From the IMG/VR virus record IMGVR_UViG_3300030329_002091, positions 1-54,714 of that record: DNA of 54,714 bases. One strand, 5' to 3'. Source of the DNA: a virus. Shown piece after piece: positions 15,243 through 26,200 of this stretch. The notes under the pieces are model-generated. The model saw nothing but the letters and a program-made list of their open reading frames with translations, ran no database searches and was not told the origin of the DNA. The position numbers and the translations under genes were made by a program. The stretch's first letter is position 1, and each line of letters begins with the position of its first letter.

Positions 15243-17639
15243 ATGGCTGGAGTTATTAGAGATATTTTCCCGAGTCAAGTCGCTAGCGATTTGGAAAAAA
15301 TGAGCATGGAATACGGTTTCAAAGTAGGTAAGGCTATTGAAAACGAATGGTTTAATAATTCTAATAATTATAACCGAGGAAATAGATACGCTAGTAATAA
15401 AAATAATTTTCATAATTTAAGATTATACGCTAGAGGAGAACAATCAATACAAAAATATAAAGATGAGTTATCTATTAATGGTGATTTATCTTACTTAAAC
15501 TTAGATTGGACACCAGTTCCAATTATACCAAAATTCGTTGACATAGTAGTAAATGGTATAGCAGAAAGAATGTATACTGTAAAAGCAACTTCTCAAGATC
15601 AATATGGAGTTAGTAAAAGAACAGAATACATGGAGTCGTTATTAGGAGATGTAATGACAAGTGAGCTTTCTCAATTAGTAGAGTCTCAATTGGGTGTTAA
15701 TCTTAATGAAAATCAAGGGCCAGATTTACCAAGAACAAAAGAAGAATTAGATCTTTATATGCAATTAACTTACAAGCAAGGTGTTGAGTTAGCAGAAGAA
15801 CAAGCTATAAACGTTTTGATGGAAGGTAATAGATATGAATTAATAAAAAAGAGATTTTATTACGATTTAACTGTTTTAGGTATTGGAGCTGTAAAAACAG
15901 GATTTTCTAAAGCAAACGGAGTTACTATTGATTATGTCGACCCTGCTAATTTAGTTTATTCTTACACAGAATCTCCGTATTTTGACGATGTTTATTATGT
16001 TGGCGAGGTAAAGCAGATACCTATAAACGAGTTAGTGAAACAATTCCCTCATTTAACCCACTCTCAATTAGAAGAAATAACTAAAGGAAAATCCACGCAA
16101 AGTAGATATTTAAATAACTTTTCTTCAAATAAAGACGAAGATGACAACAAGGTAGAAGTTTTATATTTTAACTATAAAACCTATATGAATAGTGTTTACA
16201 AGGTTAAAGAAACAAAATCTGGAGGTCAAAAAGCCATAAAGAAAGATGATTCTTTTGATCCTCCAAATGACAAAACTGGTAATTTTTCTAAAATTAATAA
16301 AACTTATGAAGTTTTGTTTGATGGCGCTTTAATATTAGGAACAGATAAATTGCTAAAATGGGAGTTAGCAAAAAACATGATAAGACCGAAAAGTGATTTT
16401 ACTAAAGTTAAAATGAATTATCATATGGTTGCCCCTAGAATGTATAAGGGAAGAATAGAATCTTTAGTAAAAAGAATAACTGGTTTTGCTGATATGATTC
16501 AATTAACACATTTAAAACTCCAACAAGTGTTGTCTAGAATGACGCCTGACGGCGTGTATCTTGACGCAGACGGGTTAGCTGAAATAGATCTAGGTAACGG
16601 TACTAACTACAACCCACAAGAGGCTTTAAATATGTTCTTCCAAACAGGTAGTGTTATAGGTAGATCAATGACACAAGAAGGAGACATGAATCCTGGTAAA
16701 GTCCCTATTCAAGAAATTGGTAGTGGGGCTGGTGTTGGTAATAAACTTCAAAGTTTAATCCAAACGTACAATTACTATTTACAAATGATAAGGGATGTAA
16801 CCGGTTTAAATGAAGCTGCAGATGGTTCTAAACCTGAAAAATATTCTTTAGTAGGTGTTCAAAAATTAGCAGCGGCAAACTCAAACACAGCAACTAGACA
16901 CATATTAAAGTCTGGATTGTTTTTAACGTCAGAAGTAGCGGAAGCGTTATCGCTTAGAATATCTGACATTATAGAATATTCTCCAACTAGAAACGCTTTC
17001 ATACAAGCTTTAGGAGCTCATAATGTTTCTACTTTAGAAGAAATGAGTAGTTTACATTTATATGATTTTGGTATATTTATTGAATTAGAACCAGATGAAG
17101 AGCAAAAAGCAATGTTAGAAAACAATATACAGGCTGCTTTAGCTCAACAAAGCATAGAGCTTGAGGATGCTATTGATCTTAGAGAAGTTCAAAATGTAAA
17201 ATTAGCTAATCAATTATTAAAGGTTAGACGTAAAAACAAAATGGAAAAGGATCAAATGATCCAACAACAAAACATGCAAGCTCAAGCTGAGGCGAATATC
17301 CAACAACAACAGGCCTCTGCTCAAATGGAGATGCAGAAAAAACAAATGGATATACAATCAGACACCCAATTAGAACAAGTTAAAGCTGAATTAGAATCTA
17401 ATAGAATGATGCAGGAGGCTCAAATAAAAATGAATTTGTTAGAAAAAGAGTATCAATTAAAAATGCAACTTGAACAAATGGGGGCTGGAAAAGTTGAACA
17501 AAAAGAAGTTTTTAAAGAAAATAGAAAGGACGAAAGAACAAAAATACAAGCTACACAACAAAGCGAAATGATTGATCAAAGAAATTGGGATAAACCACCT
17601 AAAAACTTTCAACAATCACAAGCTGAACAAATGATGTAA
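15243..17639 (+). CDS. Portal protein (798 aa)
   Basis: Placed directly after TerL and before scaffold and capsid. It has long helical and beta segments typical of portals, with conserved-looking pieces such as LDWTPVPIIPKFVDI, VDPANLVYSY and ITGFADMIQLTHLKL. From about residue 655 the C-terminus is a Gln/Met-rich coiled coil, as in portals with a long barrel or crown. It forms the dodecameric DNA gate at one capsid vertex. At 798 aa it is in the size range of portals of large short-tailed phages. Confidence 0.8.
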   Translation: MAGVIRDIFPSQVASDLEKMSMEYGFKVGKAIENEWFNNSNNYNRGNRYASNKNNFHNLRLYARGEQSIQKYKDELSINGDLSYLNLDWTPVPIIPKFVDIVVNGIAERMYTVKATSQDQYGVSKRTEYMESLLGDVMTSELSQLVESQLGVNLNENQGPDLPRTKEELDLYMQLTYKQGVELAEEQAINVLMEGNRYELIKKRFYYDLTVLGIGAVKTGFSKANGVTIDYVDPANLVYSYTESPYFDDVYYVGEVKQIPINELVKQFPHLTHSQLEEITKGKSTQSRYLNNFSSNKDEDDNKVEVLYFNYKTYMNSVYKVKETKSGGQKAIKKDDSFDPPNDKTGNFSKINKTYEVLFDGALILGTDKLLKWELAKNMIRPKSDFTKVKMNYHMVAPRMYKGRIESLVKRITGFADMIQLTHLKLQQVLSRMTPDGVYLDADGLAEIDLGNGTNYNPQEALNMFFQTGSVIGRSMTQEGDMNPGKVPIQEIGSGAGVGNKLQSLIQTYNYYLQMIRDVTGLNEAADGSKPEKYSLVGVQKLAAANSNTATRHILKSGLFLTSEVAEALSLRISDIIEYSPTRNAFIQALGAHNVSTLEEMSSLHLYDFGIFIELEPDEEQKAMLENNIQAALAQQSIELEDAIDLREVQNVKLANQLLKVRRKNKMEKDQMIQQQNMQAQAEANIQQQQASAQMEMQKKQMDIQSDTQLEQVKAELESNRMMQEAQIKMNLLEKEYQLKMQLEQMGAGKVEQKEVFKENRKDERTKIQATQQSEMIDQRNWDKPPKNFQQSQAEQMM

Positions 17640-17667
17640 AAAATTACTAATTATATAATATTTTATT

Positions 17668-18816
17668 ATGGCAAAAACAAAAAAAGAGCCAGAGGTGGCT
17701 AAAGAAGAACCTAGAGAAGAACCTAAGGTTGATAATACCGTAGATAAACTAAAAATTAAAAAACCTAAAAAGTTTAGCAAAGCGAGCGAAGAAAAGGTTA
17801 CTAAAATAGATATAAAAGAGTTAGCAAAGAAAGCTGAAGAAGTAGTTAAGGTTGATTTAAAAAAACCTGAAGAAATATCTAAACCTGAAGAAATAAAAGA
17901 ACCTGAAAATATAGATGAAAAAACTCCTTTGTTAGAAGAGATAAAAGAAGAGGATGTTAAACCCATAAAAACACCAGAAGAACCAAAAATGGTTTTACCT
18001 GAAAACGTTCAAAAGTTAATGAACTTTATGAATGAAACAGGTGGTGATATAAATGACTACGTTAATCTTAATCAAGATTATGAAAAATGGGATAACGATA
18101 CTTTGTTAAGAGAGTACTACAAAAAAACAAAACCTCACCTAAACAATGAAGAAGTTGATTTTATTATAGAAGATAAGTTTCTATATGACAACGATTCAGA
18201 TGATGAAAAAGAAATAAAAAGAAAAAAACTGGCGTTAAAAGAGCAAGTTGCCGACGCTAGACAGCACCTGGACGGCTTAAAGTCCAAATACTATGAAGAA
18301 CTTAAAAGTGGATCTAAGCTCACTGAAGAGCAACAGAAAGCTATTGAGTTTTTTAATAGATATAACGAAGAATCAGAGAATAATGAAAAAGCTAAAAATA
18401 CTTTTTTAAATAAAACTGACGAGGTTTTCAATGACGAATTTAAAGGATTTGAATATAAAGTTGGTGATAAAAAGTATAGATTTAACGTTAATAACATTAA
18501 GGAGATTAAAGACAAGCAGAGTGACATTAAAAACTTTATTGGGAAGTTCCTAAATGAAGAACAACAAATGGAAGATGCTAGTGGTTATCATAAAAGTCTT
18601 TTTACTGCTATGAATGCAGATCAAATAGCCAATCATTTTTACGAGCAAGGAAAAGCTGATGCTTTAAAACAAAGCGCTGCTCAAGCTAAAAATGTTGACA
18701 TGGACCCAAGACAGTCTCATGGAGATAATATTAGCGTAGGTGGTTTAAAGTTTAAAGCGTTAAATGACGATGCTCCTGATTTTAAGTTTAAGTTTAAAGG
18801 AAAAAAGAATAAATAA
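17668..18816 (+). CDS. Candidate capsid scaffolding protein (382 aa)
   Basis: Highly charged, with no hydrophobic core visible. The first ~110 residues are Lys/Glu/Pro-rich with repeated KPEEI-type elements, followed by helical segments (EEQQKAIEFFNRYNEE). Between portal and major capsid genes, 15 bp before the latter, this is the usual location of a scaffold. No prohead-protease signature is seen in it. The call rests on position and composition. Confidence 0.65.
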   Translation: MAKTKKEPEVAKEEPREEPKVDNTVDKLKIKKPKKFSKASEEKVTKIDIKELAKKAEEVVKVDLKKPEEISKPEEIKEPENIDEKTPLLEEIKEEDVKPIKTPEEPKMVLPENVQKLMNFMNETGGDINDYVNLNQDYEKWDNDTLLREYYKKTKPHLNNEEVDFIIEDKFLYDNDSDDEKEIKRKKLALKEQVADARQHLDGLKSKYYEELKSGSKLTEEQQKAIEFFNRYNEESENNEKAKNTFLNKTDEVFNDEFKGFEYKVGDKKYRFNVNNIKEIKDKQSDIKNFIGKFLNEEQQMEDASGYHKSLFTAMNADQIANHFYEQGKADALKQSAAQAKNVDMDPRQSHGDNISVGGLKFKALNDDAPDFKFKFKGKKNK

Positions 18817-18831
18817 TTAAAAATTAAAAAA

Positions 18832-20301
18832 ATGGCAATTACAGCAGGAGATAATTTGAATAGTGTTGCTCTTCCACAGAGACAAACATTATCTACAAAT
18901 TATATCGATTTTACAAACGCTAACACTCAGGGTTGGGCACAGCAATACTTACCTGATCTAATGGAGAAAGAAGCTGAGGTTTTTGGAAACAGAACTATCT
19001 CAGGATTTTTATCTCAAGTTGGCGCAGAAGAGGCTATGGCCTCAGACCAAGTTATTTGGTCAGAACAAGGTAGATTACACTTATCATATAATGGTACAGT
19101 TGTAACTGCTCAAAACTACATTACTATTGGTACTGATATCGATGGAAATGCAGCAGGAACAGAACACGGTATTAGAGCTGGAGATACAATTTTAGTTTCT
19201 AGTGCTACTACAACTGTTAGATGTTATGTTCAAACAATTGACCCAGACACGGACAATAGAGCTGAGATTTTAGTTTTACCTTACACAGGTGCAGCTACTC
19301 TTGGTGCTCACTTTGGTTCTAATGACACGGTTACAGTTCTAGTTTACGGTTCTGAACACGCTAAAGGTACAACTGGTAGAACTGGAGCTAACACTCCACA
19401 GTTCCAAACTTTCACTAACAAACCAATGATTTTAAAAGATAAGTATGAGATCTCAGGATCTGATGCATCTGCTATTGGTTGGGTTGAAGTTTCAGGTGAA
19501 GATGGACAAAATGGTTACATGTGGTATTTAAAAGCTGAAGGTGATACTAGAGCTCGTTTCACGGATTACTTAGAAATGTCTATGTTAGAAGCTGTTAACG
19601 GTGGCGCTAATAATACTATTGATACAACTTTCGCAGCTGGAGGTTTCTCTGGTATCGCAGCTACTGGTGCTGGTGCAGCAGTTGGTTCAGAAGGTTTATT
19701 TGCGGCTATTGAGTCAAGAGGTAATATGACTTCTGGAGTTACAGGTGTTAACTGGGCTACTGATTTAGCTGAATTTGATGCTATATTAGCTGAATTTGAT
19801 AGACAAGGTTCTATTGAAGAAAACATGATGTTCGTAAATAGAACTACATCTTTAGCAATAGATGATATGTTAGCTGGTATTAACGGAGGTTACGCTGGTG
19901 GTGCTTCTTACGGAGTTTTTGATAACGAAGAAGACATGGCGCTTAACTTAGGTTTCTCTGGATTCCGTAGAGGTTCTTATGATTTCTATAAATCAGATTT
20001 CAAATATCTTAACGATAGAGGCACGAGAGGTGGAATGTTAGACACTGTTAACGCTATCAGAGGGGTTATTATCCCAGCTGGTGTTACTTCAGTTTATGAC
20101 CAATCTTTAGGTAAAAACCTTAAGAGACCATTTTTACACGTTCGTTATAGATCTTCTAAAACTGACGATAGAAAAATGAAGACTTGGGTTACTGGTTCCG
20201 TTGGAGCTACTACATCTGACTTAGATGCGATGGAGATTCACTATCTATCTGAAAGATGTTTAATCGTACAAGGTGCTAACAACTTTATGTTGATGAACTA
20301 A
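18832..20301 (+). CDS. Major capsid protein (HK97-fold type, 489 aa)
   Basis: Follows the scaffold gene and ends at a strong UUCG terminator, as expected for a heavily expressed gene. The N-terminal helix region (WAQQYLPDLMEKEAEVFGNR) is followed by beta-rich domains, including a likely inserted barrel (around residues 90-190, e.g. GDTILVSSATTTV). The core includes ISGSDASAIGWVEVS and FTDYLEMSMLEAV. Size and order fit the shell protein of a large-headed tailed phage. Confidence 0.82.
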   Translation: MAITAGDNLNSVALPQRQTLSTNYIDFTNANTQGWAQQYLPDLMEKEAEVFGNRTISGFLSQVGAEEAMASDQVIWSEQGRLHLSYNGTVVTAQNYITIGTDIDGNAAGTEHGIRAGDTILVSSATTTVRCYVQTIDPDTDNRAEILVLPYTGAATLGAHFGSNDTVTVLVYGSEHAKGTTGRTGANTPQFQTFTNKPMILKDKYEISGSDASAIGWVEVSGEDGQNGYMWYLKAEGDTRARFTDYLEMSMLEAVNGGANNTIDTTFAAGGFSGIAATGAGAAVGSEGLFAAIESRGNMTSGVTGVNWATDLAEFDAILAEFDRQGSIEENMMFVNRTTSLAIDDMLAGINGGYAGGASYGVFDNEEDMALNLGFSGFRRGSYDFYKSDFKYLNDRGTRGGMLDTVNAIRGVIIPAGVTSVYDQSLGKNLKRPFLHVRYRSSKTDDRKMKTWVTGSVGATTSDLDAMEIHYLSERCLIVQGANNFMLMN

Positions 20302-20316
20302 GTACTATATTTTAAA

Positions 20317-20350
20317 GAGTCGGGGCTTCGGCCTCGACCCTTTATTTTTT
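20317..20350 (+). terminator. Intrinsic terminator with UUCG tetraloop after the capsid gene
   Basis: A ten-base-pair stem (20317-20326 with 20331-20340, one mismatch and one G-T pair) closed by TTCG (20327-20330) and followed by TTTATTTTTT. The GC-rich stem contrasts with the AT-rich genome. It lies 15 bp after the capsid stop and would limit read-through or stabilise the capsid mRNA end. Confidence 0.85.
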
Positions 20351-20374
20351 ATTAATTTTATTATATATTATATT

Positions 20375-21193
20375 ATGGCAAAGAAAACAAAAAAAGACGA
20401 GGTAGAGGTACCTGTTGTTGAAACTCCAGTAGTTGAAACACCAAAACCTAAAAGAATCCCACGTATAGATGACAATTGGGAAATTAAAGATAGAACGTAT
20501 TTCTTAAAAGGAGATATGACACCTATTTCTAGAATTATTAAATCTACAGGATTGTATTGGTTTGATGAAGAAAAAGGTTACGAAAGAGAATTAAAATATT
20601 GTGAAAATCAAAAAACTTGTTTTGTTGATGAAATGAAAGGAGACCAAAGATTATCGCATATAATTTTTAGAAATGGAGCTTTAGAGGTTCCTAAAAATAA
20701 ACAAACTTTACAAAAATTACTTTCTTTATACCACCCTCACAAAGGTAGTGTATACAGAGAACACACACCAGTTAAAGATGCGGAAAGTCATTTAGACTGG
20801 TTAGAGTTTGAAGTAGCAGCAATGAACGCCGCGAATAACTTAGACATAGACATGATGGAAGCAGTTATGCGTGTTGAGATTGGATCTGACGTGACTAAGA
20901 TGACTTCTAAGGAACTTAAACGTGATTTATTATTATTTGCTAAAAAGAATCCAAAACTGTTCTTAGAATTAGTTACTGATGAAAATGTACAACTTAGAAA
21001 CTTTGGAATAAAAGCTGTAGAAGCTAACATTATAAAGTTATCTGGAGATCAAAGAACATTCACATGGGGAAGCACAGGTAGAAAATTAATGAACGTTCCG
21101 TTTGAAGAACATCCTTACTCAGCTTTAGCCGCTTGGTTTAAAACTGATGAAGGTATGGAGATATATAAAAATATCGAAAAAAGATTAAAATAA
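20375..21193 (+). CDS. Structural-region protein of unknown function (272 aa)
   Basis: Begins with a Lys/Val/Pro-rich linker (residues 1-30), then a compact domain with TYFLKGDMTPISRIIKS and Cys residues (KYCENQKTCFVDEMKG), and a helical C-terminal half. It is flanked on both sides by hairpin terminators, so it may be a separate transcription unit. Its place between capsid and connector genes suggests a head or head-completion protein. No function assigned. Confidence 0.6.
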   Translation: MAKKTKKDEVEVPVVETPVVETPKPKRIPRIDDNWEIKDRTYFLKGDMTPISRIIKSTGLYWFDEEKGYERELKYCENQKTCFVDEMKGDQRLSHIIFRNGALEVPKNKQTLQKLLSLYHPHKGSVYREHTPVKDAESHLDWLEFEVAAMNAANNLDIDMMEAVMRVEIGSDVTKMTSKELKRDLLLFAKKNPKLFLELVTDENVQLRNFGIKAVEANIIKLSGDQRTFTWGSTGRKLMNVPFEEHPYSALAAWFKTDEGMEIYKNIEKRLK

Positions 21194-21202
21194 TCTAACT
21201 GT

Positions 21203-21236
21203 AGTAAGCGATCGCCCTACGGGGCGATTGTTTTAC
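21203..21236 (+). terminator. Hairpin terminator after 20375 gene
   Basis: ATCGCCC (21211-21217) pairs perfectly with GGGCGAT (21222-21228) around the loop TACG. An outer AGTAA/TTACT pair extends the structure. A short T run (TTTT) lies after the inner stem. It starts about 10 bp after the stop codon. Confidence 0.75.
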
Positions 21237-21251
21237 TATAAAAAATAAAAT

Positions 21252-21425
21252 ATGAATTTATCAAATTATAAAAAATCAATAGGATTAGGAGACACAATAG
21301 AAAAGATAACAAAAGCAACTGGAATAAAAACAATTGTAGACACTGTTAGCAAAGCAACAGGTAAAGATTGTGGTTGTAATAAAAGAAAAGAAAATTTAAA
21401 TAATAAATTTCCATATAAAAAATAA
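21252..21425 (+). CDS. Short Cys-containing basic protein (57 aa)
   Basis: ATG 21252 to TAA 21423-21425, with A-rich upstream sequence. It begins MNLSNYKKSIGLGDTIEKI and ends with a Cys-Gly-Cys pair in DCGCNKRKENLNNKFPY. That ending, CGC followed by KR, Asn-Leu-Asn and a final FPY, looks like a structured tail rather than random coding. It lies between the 20375 terminator and the 21431 gene. Function unknown; possibly a small head or neck component. Confidence 0.6.
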   Translation: MNLSNYKKSIGLGDTIEKITKATGIKTIVDTVSKATGKDCGCNKRKENLNNKFPYKK

Positions 21426-21430
21426 CAATA

Positions 21431-22267
21431 ATGGCGGTAAGTATAGACACGGTATATCAAAGAGTTTTAGCAATAGCTAATAAAGAACAAAGAGGTTATA
21501 TAACACCACAAGAGTTTAATCTATTAGCCAACCAAGCTCAAATGGCTATATTTACACAGTATATATATGATATAAAGATGGCTCAATCAGCACATCAAAA
21601 TGATACTATTTTTTCTAATGAAATAGATTTTTTAAACGAAAAATTAGAACCTTTTAGAAGTTGGGATTATTGTAGTAAAGTAACAAATGGCTCAACAGTA
21701 TTATCAAACAACGAACCTGTTCCAGCTGGAATAGCTACTTTGCCAGCGGGTACAGATTATTTAGGTAGTGTTGTTTACGAAGAAAATCCTGGTGTTTGGG
21801 GAACAACTCAAGTTGAAATTCAAGAGGTAACAGAAACCGATCTTATTCATTTGAGACAAGCGCCTTTAGCTGCCCCAACATTAGAGAGGCCAATATTCGT
21901 AAGGCACTCTGCTAACCAAATAAGAATATATCCAGCGATTGTTCACCCTGCAGCAAGCGCTACTGTTACTATAGCTGGTACACCATCACCTGTTGGAGAA
22001 AACTATCAAACAAGGTTAAAGTGTAATATTTTAACAGCACCTAAAAGAGAGAACGGTACAGATGCTAGATGGGGTTATGCCGTTGTAAATGGACAGGCTT
22101 TATACAACGCAAACGAAACAGCGAATTTTATATTACATCCTTCTGAAGAAGAAAAATTAGTTTTAAAAATTTTAGAATTAGCAGGTATAGTATTAAATAA
22201 GCCTGGAGTTGTTCAAATAGCTGGACAAGAAGAAGGCGAAGTTATTGCCAAGCAAAAAATGACATAA
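21431..22267 (+). CDS. Head-tail region structural protein (278 aa)
   Basis: N-terminal helical part MAVSIDTVYQRVLAIANKE followed by GYITPQEFNLLANQAQ, then a beta-rich middle and a helical C-terminus (EEEKLVLKILELAGI). It lies six bases after the 57-aa gene in the connector region. The pattern of an N-terminal helical domain with beta insertion fits a connector or ring protein of the neck. The exact role is inference. Confidence 0.6.
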   Translation: MAVSIDTVYQRVLAIANKEQRGYITPQEFNLLANQAQMAIFTQYIYDIKMAQSAHQNDTIFSNEIDFLNEKLEPFRSWDYCSKVTNGSTVLSNNEPVPAGIATLPAGTDYLGSVVYEENPGVWGTTQVEIQEVTETDLIHLRQAPLAAPTLERPIFVRHSANQIRIYPAIVHPAASATVTIAGTPSPVGENYQTRLKCNILTAPKRENGTDARWGYAVVNGQALYNANETANFILHPSEEEKLVLKILELAGIVLNKPGVVQIAGQEEGEVIAKQKMT

Positions 22268-22284
22268 TAATTAAAAAAAAATAA

Positions 22285-23196
22285 ATGGGATTAGCATCAG
22301 CAGCAAACGCGTATTATGGTGGTAGCAGTTTTGGAACTTACCAATTTATATCTTTAAAAGATATTATTAATAATTTTATAGTGGCTTACGTTGGCGAAGG
22401 AAAAATCATAAGTAAGATAAAAAGAGGTGATATACAGTTCCATGCTCAACGTGCTATACAAGAATTAAGTTTTGATACTTTTAAATCTACTAAATCTCAA
22501 GAAATAGAAATACCACCGTCTTTAGTAATGGTTTTGCCTCATGACTATGTTAATTACGTAAAGTTAACTTGGATTGATGGTAATGGTTTAGAGCATATAA
22601 TATATCCAACTAGATACACTTCAAATCCTTTTTCTATAAAACAAGATACAGATGGTTCTTATAGTTTTGATGCAAATGATGATGGAGTTGACGATTCTAC
22701 AGATTTAGTAGAACAAGATTCTACAAACAACATATCAGACACTTGGAATAAGTATAAAAATATGAAGGTAGACAATAACGTTGGAACTGGAGCTAGTGAT
22801 GATTTAGATACAGATATATATGATTACAATGAAGGACAGCGTTATGGAATAGAACCTGAAACAGCTCAGGTTAATGGCTCTTTCTTTATAGATAATTTAA
22901 GAGGAAAAATACATTTTAGTTCTAATATAAAAGGAAAAACTGTAATATTAAAATATATAAGTGATAGTTTAGGTACAGACGCGGAAATACAAGTTCATAA
23001 ATTTGCTGAAGAAGCTATGTACAAATGGATAGCTCATGCTATATTGTCAACACGATCTCAAACACAAGAATACTTAGTCGCTAGATTTAAAAAAGAAAGA
23101 ACAGCAGAAATAAGAAAAGCTAAATTAAGGTTATCGAATTTAAAACTTGAAGAATTAACTCAAATATTAAGAGGTAAGTCTAAACAAATAAAATAA
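22285..23196 (+). CDS. Head-tail connector/adaptor-like protein (303 aa)
   Basis: Helical N- and C-terminal parts with a middle strand segment. IQFHAQRAIQELSFDTF followed by EIEIPPSLVMVLPHDYV and YVKLTWID resembles adaptor proteins that bind under the portal. An Asp/Asn-rich insert lies at about residues 125-180, and the Lys-rich C-terminal helix ends in RGKSKQIK. It lies 5 bp before the 2108-aa tail protein, as expected for a neck protein. Confidence 0.6.
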   Translation: MGLASAANAYYGGSSFGTYQFISLKDIINNFIVAYVGEGKIISKIKRGDIQFHAQRAIQELSFDTFKSTKSQEIEIPPSLVMVLPHDYVNYVKLTWIDGNGLEHIIYPTRYTSNPFSIKQDTDGSYSFDANDDGVDDSTDLVEQDSTNNISDTWNKYKNMKVDNNVGTGASDDLDTDIYDYNEGQRYGIEPETAQVNGSFFIDNLRGKIHFSSNIKGKTVILKYISDSLGTDAEIQVHKFAEEAMYKWIAHAILSTRSQTQEYLVARFKKERTAEIRKAKLRLSNLKLEELTQILRGKSKQIK

Positions 23197-23201
23197 TAAA
23201 T

Positions 23202-26200
23202 ATGCCAGAGTTAAATCAAAACTTTATAAAAGGTCGAATGAATAAAGACCTGGACGAAAGATTGGTTCCTAATGGTGAATATAGAGACGCTTTAAATATA
23301 GAGGTTTCTACATCTGAAGGTTCTGATGTCGGTTCAGCACAGACAACAGGAAGTAATGTTAAGTTACCAACTCTATCTGTTTTAGATACCAATGGAGGAC
23401 CTTATACTTGCGTGGGATCTATAGCTAATGAAAAAACAAATAAAATATATTGGTTTGTGTCAGGTTCTGATAGAGACGCTATAGTAGAATTTGATTCTGA
23501 TACAGAACAAGAGACTTTAGTTTTTGTAGACATATACAAAACAACTGTTTCTTTATTATCAGATGGGCACACCGGTACTAATCCTTACGATCACCTTCAT
23601 ATTCCAGATAATGGTAATTCTACAGAGAACATAACAAATATAAGAGTTGGAATGAATGTTACAGGTACGTTTACTTACCCTTCTGGACATTCGTTATCTG
23701 GACAAAGTTATAATATTACGCTAAACGAAAACTTCACTGTAGACGATATGCAATTAGACGCCCCGTCTGGTTGGCGTGTTTATTTATCTAAACCTTCTCC
23801 ATCTCAACAATTCCCCTCTTCGGCTGGCGACACACTTACATTTATATCAAAAAGAGTATTAAATTTTGATGACGAAAAGTACATAACAGGAATAAATATA
23901 ATTGATGATTTATTATTTTGGACAGATAATAGATATGAACCTAAAAAAATAAATATTCCAAGATCTATAGAGGGTACAACATCAATAGATCAACACACTA
24001 AATTAAAAGTTAGAGATAACGATAATCAATTAATATCACACAATTATAATCTTCATAAAGGTAGAGAATATGTAGAAGTAGAGCATATTACAGTAGTAAA
24101 AAAATCACCATTAATACCTCCTAAATTAGAAATGGATACAACCGCTGTGTCTAGAGGTAGTATAAATGGTACTTGGACAACCAACTTTACTCAAGGTACA
24201 GGAGACGAATTGATAAACGATCCTGTTAACACAATGTACACAGGTGTATCATTGCCTAGTGGTCCTGATTTTAGAGAAGGAGATATTATAATTTTAACTA
24301 ACACTCAACCAAACAATCCCTTAAGTTTTACAAAGCATGAAGTAAGATTAGAAGTTAGAGCCATAAACAACGGTCTTTTTGATTTAATGTTAATAGCTAT
24401 AACAACGTCTCCTTTACAAGAAGCTGATCAAACATGGTGGTTTCTTTTAGAGCAAGAAAAACCTATGTTTGAATTTAAGTTTCCTAGATTCGCGTACAGA
24501 TGGAGATTTAAAGACGGTGAATATTCGTCATTTTCTCCATTTTCAGAAATAGCATTTCTACCTTCTACGTTTGATTATTATCCTAAAAAAGGATACAACT
24601 TGGGAATGACAAATAATGTTAGATTTTTAAAAATAAAAGATTTTGTAGCAGAGAGAGACATGTTGCCTACCGATGTTATCTCTATAGACATACTGTACAA
24701 AGAATCTAATTCTAACAATATATATACGGTAAAAACGATAATGTATGGAGATTCAGAGTGGGAAGCTGGAGCAACGTCAAATAAGTTATTAAAAGGTGAA
24801 ACTGTTATAGAATCAGAAATGATATACGCTACGGTTCCATCTAATCAATTATTAAGACCTTGGGATAACGTTCCAAGAAAAGCATTAGGACAAGAAATAA
24901 CTGGAAACAGATTGGTTTATGCTAATTATTTACATCAATACAATATTAAGGATGGAGAATTTGGTAAAGTTATACCTATAAAACTAATACCTACATTATC
25001 TACCGATCCACCTGAACCAAAGGTTCCTAAAAAATCTATAAAATCATTAAGAACATATCAATTAGGGGTTGTTTATAGAGATGCTTATGGTAGAGAAACT
25101 CCTGTATTAGCATCGTCAGAAGAAGATAATAATATTACTTCTGGTACAATTGTTACTAAAAAAGGATTAGCAGATAATTATAATAGATTAGAAGTTAGAT
25201 GTGCTAATAATAAACCATATTGGGCAGAAAGTTATAAGTTCTTTATAAAAGAAACTTCAAATGAATATTATAACTTAGCAATGGATCGTTGGTACAACGC
25301 AGAAGATGGTAACGTTTGGATATCTTTCCCTTCGGCAGAGAGAAATAAAATAGACGAAGATACCTATTTGATACTCAAAAAACAACATGATAATGATACT
25401 TTTGTAGCGGATGAAGGTAGATACAAAGTTATAGCTATAGAAAACGAAGCCCCTAAGTTTATAAAATCTTCTTTAAGATCTTTTGGTAGTGTGCCTATGA
25501 CTTGGGTGTCTGGAGGTGAACCAATAGAAAATTACACACAAATATACGCGGACACAACTAAGTTTGAAGCCGGTGGATTTGGAGACGCTGTAGGATTATC
25601 TGATCTAAGATTAAGAATAAAAAATAGCGCTAATAGTTCTGCTTGGTACGAGGTATCTGGTATATCTCAATCTACAACTAATAATTATTATTTAATTTCA
25701 TTGGCAAAAAAGTTTAACGAAGATATAGCATGGTGCGACCCAGATGGAGATGGTACTGTTATAACAGGTTTAGAGTTAGAAATAGCACAAGCTGTTTATA
25801 CTGATAAACCTGAATTTGATGGTAGATTTTTTGTTAAAATATATAAAGATATAGCTTTAGTAAATAATATATTAACTATTGCGATGACAGCTCCTACGTT
25901 TGCTATAAAAATGGCTAAACATCATTATTACTTAAACAGCGCCTCAGGAAGAGATATGGAGTGGTGGGAAGAAGGTTGGAATAGAACCGACTTTTTTATT
26001 GACGGTGAAAGAAGAGGTTTTGTAGGAGCAGGATATCAAAATACTGTTATTGGGTGTGTAGATCCGCTTCAAGGATACTTATCTAATATAACTGGAAATA
26101 TTCCAACTGGTGGTGTTTTAAATAGTGCTTATTATGCTGGTCACGCAGGTCCTTATACATCAGATCATGGAGCTGGTATATCAGGGTTCCATTCTGGTCA

